In this document: one piece after another, positions 8,253 through 14,985 of the stretch
Numbering within the stretch: position 1 is the stretch's first letter
Layout: the number at the start of each line of letters is the position of its first letter
DNA from: Nitrososphaerota archaeon
GTDB taxonomy: Archaea > Thermoproteota > Nitrososphaeria > Nitrososphaerales > Gagatemarchaeaceae
NCBI GenBank assembly: GCA_005877185.1
Contig: VBPQ01000081.1
Location: 1 to 17,692 of the forward strand
Reading direction: 5' to 3'
DNA: 17,692 nucleotides
Made by a program: the position numbers and the translations under genes
Notes under the pieces: generated by a model
What the model was told of the DNA's origin: nothing
Database searches by the model: none
Seen by the model: the letters and a program-made list of their open reading frames with translations, nothing else

Positions 8253-9209
8253 TCAACCAGTGACCCGCCAGTACTTTACCTCCTCCTTCGGGTCGTCTGG
8301 CAGGTCGATGACGTAGCCGCTTATCGTGCCAATCTGATACTCAGAGCCCGGGTTCATGCAGACCGTCCGACCTATCTTCGCATGGGCGGGGGATTCGTGG
8401 ATGTGACCGTGCAACCCGAGAAGAGGCTGAAACTCCCTTATGACTTTGAGGACAGCCCTGCTTCCCACGCTTTCGAAGACAGGGTTGCCGAAGTCCATAA
8501 CCGGTTTGAGGTCCTTGTCTAGCTTCGGGGCTCTGTCGAGGCCCGAGTCGTAGGGTGGAGCGTGAAAGTTGCAGACCAGGCTGTCTGTCCCCCCGTCTGC
8601 CCTCTCGATCTCCTTCTCGAGTCTTCCCTCCAGTTTCTCCTCCGAGCACTCCCTGGGCGTGTTCCACGGAGTGGGATTGACGTACTCGCAGCTCACGAGC
8701 TGCCTCTTCGAATCCAGCCACACCGCCCGCTTGAGCGGGTACACGACCCTCTCGTGCTTCAGAATGACATCATCGATCTCGAAGACGTCGTCATTCCCCG
8801 GACAAACGATCATCTTCACGCCCGGAGGAAAGCGCGTCTCATCGATCTCCGAGAGCATCTCATCAAGCGTCCGTCTCATCAAGGTCAGGAAGAGCTCTTC
8901 CCGCTTCGCCGGATTTGTCTTCAGCTCCTCGACCTCGGAGGGTCTCGCTTCGAAGACGTACCAGCCCTTGTTCCTGAAGACCGCTTTTTTCTCTTGCACC
9001 TGCTCCTTCGACAGCATCGTCTCCCGCTTCCCGTAGGGGGCGCAGTACCATTCCGACTCGCCGACCCTGACGAAAGGAACCATCGCCTTCCCGGTGAGGT
9101 CGCCGAGGAGGAGCACGACGTCCGCCTCGTAATGGCTCGCCGAGCTCAGTGTCTTCCTCCAGACGAGTTCACTCGCGTGCAGGTCGGTGGTGTGAAAGAG
9201 CCTGGTCAA
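8253..9209 (-). CDS. Calcineurin-like metallophosphoesterase
   Basis: This 318-residue cytosolic phosphoesterase has the full set of metal-binding motifs in order: D-x-H at TTDLHASE (Asp9, His11), GD at LLLGDLTG (Asp37), the GN(H/D)D motif as CPGNDD (138-141), a lone His at NFHAPP (His216) and GHIH at GLHGHIHES (268-271). The third motif has Asp where most members have His (GNHD). The family hydrolyses phosphomonoesters or diesters; the substrate is unknown. I place the start at TTG 9209, directly before the conserved RLFHTTDLH strand and 29 bases from a central AT box. The longer frame to 9299 adds Arg-rich residues that run through that box and into the opposite gene. Divergent from a nucleotidyltransferase-fold gene. 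Confidence 0.85.
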   Translation of the reverse strand: MTRLFHTTDLHASELVWRKTLSSASHYEADVVLLLGDLTGKAMVPFVRVGESEWYCAPYGKRETMLSKEQVQEKKAVFRNKGWYVFEARPSEVEELKTNPAKREELFLTLMRRTLDEMLSEIDETRFPPGVKMIVCPGNDDVFEIDDVILKHERVVYPLKRAVWLDSKRQLVSCEYVNPTPWNTPRECSEEKLEGRLEKEIERADGGTDSLVCNFHAPPYDSGLDRAPKLDKDLKPVMDFGNPVFESVGSRAVLKVIREFQPLLGLHGHIHESPAHAKIGRTVCMNPGSEYQIGTISGYVIDLPDDPKEEVKYWRVTG

Positions 9210-9234
9210 TCGGTGAGGTTTGGGCCTTCTCCGC

Positions 9235-9242
9235 TTAAATAA
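9235..9242. promoter_or_regulatory. Central AT-rich box between phosphoesterase and NTase genes
   Basis: The box ttaaataa is the only AT-rich patch between the two divergent starts. Its centre is about 29 bases from TTG 9209 (minus) and about 33 from TTG 9272 (plus), so it could serve as a TATA box in either direction with leaderless or near-leaderless transcripts. Confidence 0.45.
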
Positions 9243-9271
9243 TTCTCTGAAGCTTTCTCCAACGAGAAGAG

Positions 9272-10069
9272 TTGGGTCACGAGCCTCCGAGCGCCGCACC
9301 CGAGCTGTCGGAGCTTGCGTGCAGGCTCGTAGAAGCCGCGCGCGACCAGGACCTGCCGCTGAGGGCGGGCGCGGGGGTCGCGATCAAGCTGCACTGCGGG
9401 CGTGCGCTGCAGAGATATCCGGTCCTGAACCGTCCCGTTCACGACGTAGACCTGATGGGCAGGTCCAAGAATCTGAAGGACGTCACGAAATTCATGGAGT
9501 CACAGGGGTTCATCAAGGTCCCAACATCCCTCAACGCTGCCTTCTCGCTCCGCGAAATCTACGTGAATCCGAGGACCAGGACCGAGGTCGATGTCTTCCT
9601 GGACAGGCTTCAGATGAATCACACGATAGAGCTTAAGGACAGGCTGGAGCTCGACTATCCTACCCTTACCGTCTCCGACCTTCTGCTCTCCAAACTCCAG
9701 ATCGTAAAGATAAACCTGAAGGACGTGACAGACCTGGTCATGCTGCTCGCGGACCACCCTCTCGGCAACACGGAGAAGGACGAGGTCAACTTGCCCTACA
9801 TCGCGAAGACCCTTTCGAATGACTGGGGATTCCACTACACAGTCAGAAATAACCTACGTGTGGTTGGCGACCAGCTTACGAGGCTCGACGGTCTGGACGC
9901 TTCAACGATCGAAGAGCTGACGAAGAAGTGCGAGCGGATTGTCGATGCGGCAGAGGCTCACCCGAAGAGCATAGGATGGAGGGTTAGGGCGAAGATGGGA
10001 ACCTCGAAGAGATGGTACAGGGAGGTCGAGAGAGAGGGAGACAGCGTTACGATGTCTGCGGGCCCTTAA
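9272..10069 (+). CDS. Nucleotidyltransferase-fold protein (AbiEii/MNT-like)
   Basis: This 265-residue protein has the minimal nucleotidyltransferase pattern. It contains a Gly-loop with following helix (AGAGVAIKLH, 32-41), the paired acidic residues in VHDVDLMG (Asp58, Asp60), and a third Asp in TEVDVFLD (Asp107). A helical part follows with LTVSDLLLSKLQIVKINLKD (132-151), resembling the helix after the NTase core in AbiEii-like proteins. Members transfer NMP groups to proteins, tRNA or small molecules; some are toxins. I see no antitoxin partner beside it. TTG 9272 is the only usable start before the conserved region. Its TAA and the stop of the convergent LLM gene share the palindrome TTAA (10066-10069). 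Confidence 0.65.
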   Translation: MGHEPPSAAPELSELACRLVEAARDQDLPLRAGAGVAIKLHCGRALQRYPVLNRPVHDVDLMGRSKNLKDVTKFMESQGFIKVPTSLNAAFSLREIYVNPRTRTEVDVFLDRLQMNHTIELKDRLELDYPTLTVSDLLLSKLQIVKINLKDVTDLVMLLADHPLGNTEKDEVNLPYIAKTLSNDWGFHYTVRNNLRVVGDQLTRLDGLDASTIEELTKKCERIVDAAEAHPKSIGWRVRAKMGTSKRWYREVEREGDSVTMSAGP

Positions 10070-11076
10070 ACGCCAAGCAGCGAGGCCCTCCCAAACGTCT
10101 TCGGAGTCATAGGGTTCATCACCACCGTAGTGACCCCGGCGTCGTGGTACTCCCTCATCCTCTTCCTGCATCCCTCGGCGTCCCCGCAGACCGTCAGAGT
10201 GTCGACGATCTCGTCGTCCACCAGCTCCTTTACCCTCTTGGCGTCGGCGTGCTCCAGGTGCCACATCGGGTCGCCCACCTTCTCCTCCCAGCGGAAGGCT
10301 TCTCTGAGCTCAGGGAGGAGGTCGAGCGGAAGGCCACTCCTCCTGAGGAAGACCTCCCCGAACGTCGGTATCGAAAGCAGGAATCCGACGCTTGTTCTTA
10401 CGCTCTCGTATGCCCTCTGCACGTCCTCGTCGATGCTTATCCAGAGTGAGCAGACCAACTGTTTCTTTGCCCCCCCAGCACTGGTCGATCGCAGAATGCC
10501 TGCCGCGTACCTGGCGTGCCGAACGGACGTGCAGGAATTCAGTATGGCGCCGTCCGCCTCCGTGAACGCGAGCGTCAGCATCTTGGGTCCCATCGCGGCA
10601 AGAAGAATGGGCATCTTCCTCCTTAATGGGGCGAAGTGCAACTTGGCGTTTGTGAGTTTGACTTCGCTCCCGTCGTACGTGACCTCCTCCCCGGCGAGGA
10701 GCTTCTTGGTGCACCGAACGTACTCTTTCATGTACTCGATATGTGAGCCGTAGGGGATGTGCATCTCATCTTCAATCAGGGACTTCACCCCCCGCCCGAT
10801 TCCGAGAATCAGTCTCCCACGACTAACCTCGTCGACGGTAGCCGCCGCCATCGCCATGTAGACAGGGTTTCTGGTGTAGACATTGACTATGCCGGTCGCT
10901 ACGCTGACCTTCTTTGTTGCGGAGGCCGCGAGACCGATCAAGGAGAAGGCATCTCTGTAGTATGGATCCTCGGATATCCAAACCGAGTCGAACCCCGCCT
11001 TCTCGCCCTTCTTGCACCATCCAATCAGTTCCCGGGCTCCCATTCCTGTGTGCAGTCCGAGACCGATCGATTTCAT
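10066..11076 (-). CDS. LLM-class (F420-dependent) oxidoreductase 2
   Basis: This 336-residue luciferase-like barrel is a clear paralogue of the enzyme at 778-1782. Shared landmarks are SED-PYYRDA near 40-47 (SEDPYYRDAFS), TGIVN-YTRNP near 61-71, GRLILGIGRGVKSLIE, AAMGPKMLTLAFTEADGA and a C-terminal CGDAEGCRKRMREYHDAGV that matches CGTKGEIQRRVEEYRKAGV in the first. It has an own-branch insertion SSGGAKKQ-like near 200-206. Probably F420-dependent; substrate unknown. ATG 11076 lies 27-34 bases from an AT-rich box shared with kdgK, so the transcript should have almost no leader. Divergence from the KDG operon suggests a possible shared promoter but does not prove a role in sugar-acid breakdown. 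Confidence 0.85.
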   Translation of the reverse strand: MKSIGLGLHTGMGARELIGWCKKGEKAGFDSVWISEDPYYRDAFSLIGLAASATKKVSVATGIVNVYTRNPVYMAMAAATVDEVSRGRLILGIGRGVKSLIEDEMHIPYGSHIEYMKEYVRCTKKLLAGEEVTYDGSEVKLTNAKLHFAPLRRKMPILLAAMGPKMLTLAFTEADGAILNSCTSVRHARYAAGILRSTSAGGAKKQLVCSLWISIDEDVQRAYESVRTSVGFLLSIPTFGEVFLRRSGLPLDLLPELREAFRWEEKVGDPMWHLEHADAKRVKELVDDEIVDTLTVCGDAEGCRKRMREYHDAGVTTVVMNPMTPKTFGRASLLGV

Positions 11077-11102
11077 CTACTCGCCGAACAGCTCGGAAAG
11101 GT

Positions 11103-11114
11103 TAATGTATAATT
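11103..11114. promoter_or_regulatory. Central AT-rich box between LLM2 and kdgK
   Basis: The sequence taatgtataatt sits between ATG 11076 (minus) and TTG 11138 (plus). The core tataat is about 28 bases before the TTG and about 34 from the ATG. It supports the TTG start for kdgK, because the upstream ATG at 11105 lies inside the box itself. Confidence 0.5.
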
Positions 11115-11137
11115 TGCGGTCACGCGCGAGGACAGAC

Positions 11138-12088
11138 TTGCCGGAGGTCGTGACGCTGGGTGAACCTCTCGTCCAACTGAATGCGGTGACGACCGGTCCT
11201 CTAAGATACGTCACTTACTTCGAAAGGCACGTGGCTGGGGCAGAGGCAAACGTTGCCGTCGGCGCCGTCAGAATGGGGTTGACATCAGGTTTGATCAGCA
11301 GTGTGGGGAATGATGAATTCGGGAAGCTGATCATCCAGAGTCTGAGGGGTGAAGGGGTCGACGTGACGCAGATCAAGACCGACGGCGTGGCACCGACCGG
11401 CGTCTACTTCGTCCAGAGGGGTTACCCTAGACCCAGGAGGAGCTCCGTCCTGTACTACAGGAGTGGGTCCGCCGCCAGCAGGTTGGGTGCCGACGACGTT
11501 AGAGCCTCCTACATCAAGAGTGCGAAATGGCTACACCTGACGGGAATCACACCGGCCCTCAGCGGTTCGTGCAGGGACGCCTGTGAGAGGGCGTTCGAGA
11601 TAGCGCGGAAGTCAGGAATCAAGATTTCTTTCGACACAAACATACGTCCCTCTCTCTGGAATTCCCGCGACGCCAAGAGCGTCCTCCTACCCATGGTCTC
11701 TCGCGCAGACCTCCTCTTCACGGACCCTGACGACTCCCGGGTACTGGTCGGGGAGGGTGAACCCGCACGAGCCGCCAAACTGCTGAGGGAGAGGGGTCCT
11801 GCGACGGTGGTAATGAAACTCGGGAGAGAGGGTGCACAGGCCTTCACCGGGAAGGGGACATTCAAGCAGAAGGCTTACGACGTCCCGGTCGTTGACCCGA
11901 TAGGGGCGGGGGATGCCTTCGCGGCGATCTTCGTCTGTGGCGTTCTGAAGGGGTGGAGCACGGGGAAGTGTCTGCAGGCCGCGGCGGTGGCGGGGGCACT
12001 CGTAATCACGGCGCGAGGAGACGAGGAGAACATCCCCTCCGAGCCGGAGATCCAGGAATTCCTCAGAGACGTGAAAGAGAATGAGTGA
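11138..12088 (+). CDS. 2-keto-3-deoxygluconate (KDG) kinase, PfkB family
   Basis: KdgK phosphorylates KDG to KDPG with ATP, the committing step of the semi-phosphorylative Entner-Doudoroff branch. With TTG 11138 as start the product is 316 residues, close to the Sulfolobus KDG kinases (about 311-313). It begins VVTLGEPLVQLN, in line with their VIALGEPLIQFN. Further matches I recall are GPLRYVTYFERHVAGAEAN (20-38), VGNDEFGK (56-63), YFVQRGYP (90-97), FDTNIRP (165-171), TDPDD (195-199) and the PfkB signature DPIGAGDAFA (253-262) with catalytic Asp259. Longer starts (ATG 11105, or upstream to 11012) run through the promoter box. The stop overlaps kdgA by eight bases (ATGAGTGA), so they are one operon. 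Confidence 0.9.
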   Translation: MPEVVTLGEPLVQLNAVTTGPLRYVTYFERHVAGAEANVAVGAVRMGLTSGLISSVGNDEFGKLIIQSLRGEGVDVTQIKTDGVAPTGVYFVQRGYPRPRRSSVLYYRSGSAASRLGADDVRASYIKSAKWLHLTGITPALSGSCRDACERAFEIARKSGIKISFDTNIRPSLWNSRDAKSVLLPMVSRADLLFTDPDDSRVLVGEGEPARAAKLLRERGPATVVMKLGREGAQAFTGKGTFKQKAYDVPVVDPIGAGDAFAAIFVCGVLKGWSTGKCLQAAAVAGALVITARGDEENIPSEPEIQEFLRDVKENE

Positions 12089-12980
12089 GAGGTCAAAGAG
12101 TAGGCGAGAGATAGGGGGAATAATTACCGCCTTGATAACCCCCTTCACCAGTTCCGAAGAGGTAGACGAAAGGGCTCTGCGGAAGCTGGTCCAGTTTCAA
12201 CTCCGCAAGAAGGTCCACGGCTTCTTCGTCTGCGGAACGACCGGTCTCGGCCCGCTCCTGACCATCGACGAGAGGAAAAAGGTGGCCACGACGGTGACGG
12301 AGGAGACCGGTGACGGCGCAGCGGTCGTCATCCAGGTCGGGATGCCTGATACAAAGGGTACCGTCGAGCTCGCGAAGCACGCGGAAGAGGCGGGAGCCGG
12401 GGCGGTCGCCTGTATCACACCCTATTACTACAAGGTCGACGAGGCCGCGCTCATCGAGCACTACGAGGCCGTCTCGAAAGCCGTGAGCCTGCCTGTCTTT
12501 GTCTACAACATCCCGAGCCACACGGGCGTGAATCTGAAGACGGATACCCTGATGAAGCTCGTGGAGAAACACTTGGTCGTCGGGATGAAGGATTCCAGCC
12601 GAGATTTCCTTCAGCTCGTCGAGGTGATAGAGAGGCTTCCCGCCGACTTCCTAACTGTTAACGGTACTGAAAGCTATGTCCTTCCCGCCTTCCTCGTGGG
12701 GGCGAGAGGCGCGGTTTCGGCGATCTCGAACGCAATCCCGGAGATATTCCTCGGCATCTATGATTCCTTCAGGAGGGGCGACTTTCGAGAAGGGTTAGAG
12801 CTGCAGAGAAAATTGAACCGCATACGACGAATAACCGACAGAGCTCCTCTCTCCTCCGTCTACGAGGTCCTCCGCGAGAGAGGGATAGAATGCGGGAATC
12901 CGCGGAGGCCGTTCAGGCCCATGGGCCGAGTCGAGAGGACGCGAATGCTCGCGGACCTGAAGCGGCTGCGGGCATTCTAA
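12081..12980 (+). CDS. KDG/KDPG aldolase, DapA-like (class I)
   Basis: KdgA of the archaeal type, a Schiff-base aldolase of the DHDPS/NAL superfamily. It cleaves KDG to pyruvate and glyceraldehyde, or KDPG to pyruvate and GAP. Visible motifs are the substrate loop CGTTGLGP (51-58), which has GLGP as in KDG aldolases where DHDPS has GE, VYNIPSHTG with Tyr142, and VGMKDSS with the Schiff-base Lys170. A C-terminal CGNPRRPFRPM matches GYPRPPIFPL of Sulfolobus KDG aldolase. Length 299 is normal. It overlaps kdgK by eight bases and is translationally coupled. DHDPS or N-acetylneuraminate lyase are less likely given the partner and the loop. Confidence 0.88.
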   Translation: MSERSKSRREIGGIITALITPFTSSEEVDERALRKLVQFQLRKKVHGFFVCGTTGLGPLLTIDERKKVATTVTEETGDGAAVVIQVGMPDTKGTVELAKHAEEAGAGAVACITPYYYKVDEAALIEHYEAVSKAVSLPVFVYNIPSHTGVNLKTDTLMKLVEKHLVVGMKDSSRDFLQLVEVIERLPADFLTVNGTESYVLPAFLVGARGAVSAISNAIPEIFLGIYDSFRRGDFREGLELQRKLNRIRRITDRAPLSSVYEVLRERGIECGNPRRPFRPMGRVERTRMLADLKRLRAF

Positions 12981-13193
12981 CGTACGCCGAGGACATTTGA
13001 GCCTCTGGCAGAAGCCCGCAAAAATCGCTCAATTCTCTTCGTCTCCCCAGTTGCTTCTTTTTGGAGTACGTCTCGTAGGTCTGTTGTTCCCTGATTCAAC
13101 GATTTCTTTCGGCTGTCCCATGTGACTGTAATTGGACGGCTGGACCAAAAGAGCGCTCAGTGGCACTTATTACCCCTGTTGCACTCCTTATCC
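12981..13193. other. Intergenic stretch after kdgA
   Basis: About 210 bases with no firm gene. A T-run (cttcttttt, about 13066-13074) could end the kdg operon. On the minus strand a 30-codon frame starts at an ATG near 13121 (MGQPKEIVESGNN, ending WGDEEN); it is Lys/Arg/Glu-rich but has no start-site support, so I do not call it. Confidence 0.4.
13160..13171 (+). promoter_or_regulatory. TATA-like box for the 41-residue ORF
   Basis: The core acttatta is centred about 27 bases before ATG 13194, the exact spacing expected for a leaderless archaeal transcript. This spacing is the main support for the small gene. Confidence 0.4.
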
Positions 13194-13319
13194 ATGAGCG
13201 AAGACCCGGATTCGGATGGTTACGAGTACTACATCGTTCACGACGGACTCGGGATTTCTCACGTAATCAGAAGGAAGAAGGGGGTAGACCCGTCGATCGA
13301 ATGCGCGGATTGTGACTAG
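13194..13319 (+). CDS. Possible small protein, 41 residues
   Basis: This short frame reads MSEDPDSDGYEYYIVHDGLG and then a basic ISHVIRRKKG, ending ECADCD. It is acidic at the N-terminus and has a C-terminal Cys-x-x-Cys that could bind a metal. I do not recognise it. Support comes from a TATA-like box at leaderless spacing and from non-random composition. The frame is also open upstream to an ATG at 13122, but that part lies over the box. Its last 50 bases overlap the possible tail of a decayed minus-strand frame, so only one of the two may be real. Confidence 0.45.
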   Translation: MSEDPDSDGYEYYIVHDGLGISHVIRRKKGVDPSIECADCD

Positions 13320-13539
13320 CCTGCTGCCTTCGTCTTATTGCGGGTTCGCCCGAAGCAAGTATCTCTTCTATTTCGCCAAGACTTTCGCGTGCCCTTCGTC
13401 TGCTCCCTTCTTTCATGAGCCAGCTTCGCCTTCGGGTTTCTGATTGCTATCCTCGTGAGTTCTCTCCTCTTCTCTTCCGGAAGCGACAGGAGTTCAGCAA
13501 AGGGAGTCTTCTAGGCTCAACCGTACCATTGAACTTCAT
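13267..13539 (-). pseudogene. Decayed small helical protein gene (two frame changes)
   Basis: Read from ATG 13539 on the minus strand, three frames in turn give gene-like sequence. The first is MKFNGTVEPR. The second is TPFAELLSLPEEKRRELTRI followed by NPKAKLAHERREQT. The third is ARESLGEIEEILASGEPAIR. Joined, they make a protein of about 75-90 residues, mostly helical with charged heptad-like spacing, as in small regulatory or antitoxin-type proteins; I do not recognise a family. Two single-frame shifts are needed, near 13508 and 13398. Because no one frame is long, the gene is either decayed or the sequence has indel errors here. The end is uncertain; coding character fades after about 13325. 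Confidence 0.35.
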
Positions 13540-13604
13540 CTGAACATATGCCCGCTCTGAGTCTTGGTCGAAGGCTTCCCAGTCTCCTGAATTCTCTCTT
13601 CACT

Positions 13605-13612
13605 GTTAATAA
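13605..13612 (+). promoter_or_regulatory. TATA-like box of tiaS
   Basis: The octamer gttaataa is centred about 30 bases before ATG 13639. There is no Shine-Dalgarno before the ATG, which fits a leaderless or very short-leader transcript. Confidence 0.5.
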
Positions 13613-13638
13613 CCTTCAACACAAAGCGGGGCCAGACC

Positions 13639-14985
13639 ATGAAGTGCCTTGTAGGAATCGACGACACCGACTCTCAGAGCGGATTCTGCACCACCCATCT
13701 GGCGTTCAAGATTGCGTCGCAATCCAGCGGAGGCGGCTTCCAGGTCTTCGCCTACCCCCGCCTCGTGCGACTCAACCCAAACATCCCCTTCAAGACCAGA
13801 GGCAACGCCGCGGTCTGCCTCCCGCTGGAAACTGAGGATGTTATGGGCACCTTCCGATTCGTCTGCTCGATCGTCGAGAGGCTCTCGGACGTCAAGAACG
13901 GAGCGAACACGGGCGTCGTTCTCCTCCAGAGTCCTCACAAATTGCCATTCCTCACGAGTCTGTACCACGCCGCCCTCTCGGGCGTAGTGAGCAAGGAGAG
14001 GGTCGTCAGGCTCCTGAGGGATGGCGGAGTCCCGACCCATCGGCTGGGAAACGGCATGGGCTTGGTGGGAGCTGCAGCGAGCCTCGCGTTCGACGAATCG
14101 TACGACCACACGTACGAACTGATTGCGTACAGGCGGGGCGATTCTTGGGGAACTCCCAGGAGGTTCGAGCCCACCTCCGTCCGGGTGATGGACCAGAGGA
14201 CCTCTCCAGACACCTTCAACAACTACGACTACCACAAGGACAGACCCCTCGTCGCGCCCCACGGCCCCGACCCGGTCTTCCTTGGCGTCAGGGGATCAGC
14301 TCCCGGCACCGTCCTGAGGGCGTTCCAGATGTTACGGCACGACGAGGAACTCGAGGGTCATATGATCTATCTGACCAATCAGGGGACTGACGCTCATCTG
14401 CAACAAGAGCTGGAGCTACCGCTCAAGGCCTACTCGTCGGGATGGGCCGAAGGGGAAATCGTTTCCGCGCGACCCGGCCCCGGAGGCCACCAGTACCTCA
14501 AACTAGCCTGCAGAGGGAAGGAGGTTGACTGCGCGGTTTACGAGCCCACGGGAGACCTGAATCGGTCCGCCAGATTGCTCATCCCCGGTGACGGGGTGCG
14601 AATCATGGGGGGAGTGAGGCGACCCTCCGCCAGGCACGGGAAGTTGGTCAACGTCGAATCAATCGAGGTCTTTTCGCTCGCCCGGCAGAAGAAGATGAGT
14701 AATCCCCTCTGCCAAAACTGCGGCTTAAGATTGAAGTCGGAGGGGAGAGCCAAAGGGTTCGAGTGCCAAAGATGCGGCTGGAAGGCGAGAGAGGGGGCGA
14801 AGAAAAGCCAATGTATTCCGAGGAAGCTACGCTCAGGGTTCTATCTCTCCTCGCCAAGGGCGCACAGACACCTTACGAAACCTCTGATTCGGTATGGGAG
14901 GGAGGCGGGCGGCGAGGTCTACTCACTCATCGATGGGTGGCTTCGAACTTCTATATCCGTGCCAGAGCTTGCTCGAAGTCTTTGA
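13639..14985 (+). CDS. tRNA(Ile2) 2-agmatinylcytidine synthetase TiaS
   Basis: TiaS converts C34 of tRNA-Ile2 (CAU) to agmatidine, using ATP and agmatine, so that it reads AUA. It is found only in archaea. The 448-residue protein begins MKCLVGIDDTDS, with the diagnostic IDDTDS motif (7-12). The middle holds RGNAAVCLP and the segment HRLGNGMGLVGAAASLAF (137-154). An OB-fold-like part (about 270-340, VSARPGPGGHQYLKL) follows, then a zinc ribbon with Cys358, 361, 376 and 379 (CQNC...CQRC), and the basic end HRHLTKPLIRYG. About 25 further residues follow that I do not associate with the family; they overlap the convergent PLP enzyme gene by 35 bases. This gene is the strongest single marker that the host is an archaeon. 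Confidence 0.93.
   Translation: MKCLVGIDDTDSQSGFCTTHLAFKIASQSSGGGFQVFAYPRLVRLNPNIPFKTRGNAAVCLPLETEDVMGTFRFVCSIVERLSDVKNGANTGVVLLQSPHKLPFLTSLYHAALSGVVSKERVVRLLRDGGVPTHRLGNGMGLVGAAASLAFDESYDHTYELIAYRRGDSWGTPRRFEPTSVRVMDQRTSPDTFNNYDYHKDRPLVAPHGPDPVFLGVRGSAPGTVLRAFQMLRHDEELEGHMIYLTNQGTDAHLQQELELPLKAYSSGWAEGEIVSARPGPGGHQYLKLACRGKEVDCAVYEPTGDLNRSARLLIPGDGVRIMGGVRRPSARHGKLVNVESIEVFSLARQKKMSNPLCQNCGLRLKSEGRAKGFECQRCGWKAREGAKKSQCIPRKLRSGFYLSSPRAHRHLTKPLIRYGREAGGEVYSLIDGWLRTSISVPELARSL

Noticed and set aside
6524..8263. A 579-codon plus-strand frame slightly longer than the permease
   Set aside because: It lies one base off the permease, is rich in Arg, Gly and His with no hydrophobic segments, and has no domain. 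It is a shadow produced by high GC.
9210..9299. Longer N-terminus for the phosphoesterase
   Set aside because: It would add Arg-rich residues encoded across the AT-rich box and overlap the opposite gene; the conserved fold begins at 9209.
13606..14262. A 218-codon minus-strand frame
   Set aside because: Antisense to the N-terminal half of TiaS, whose motifs are unmistakable.
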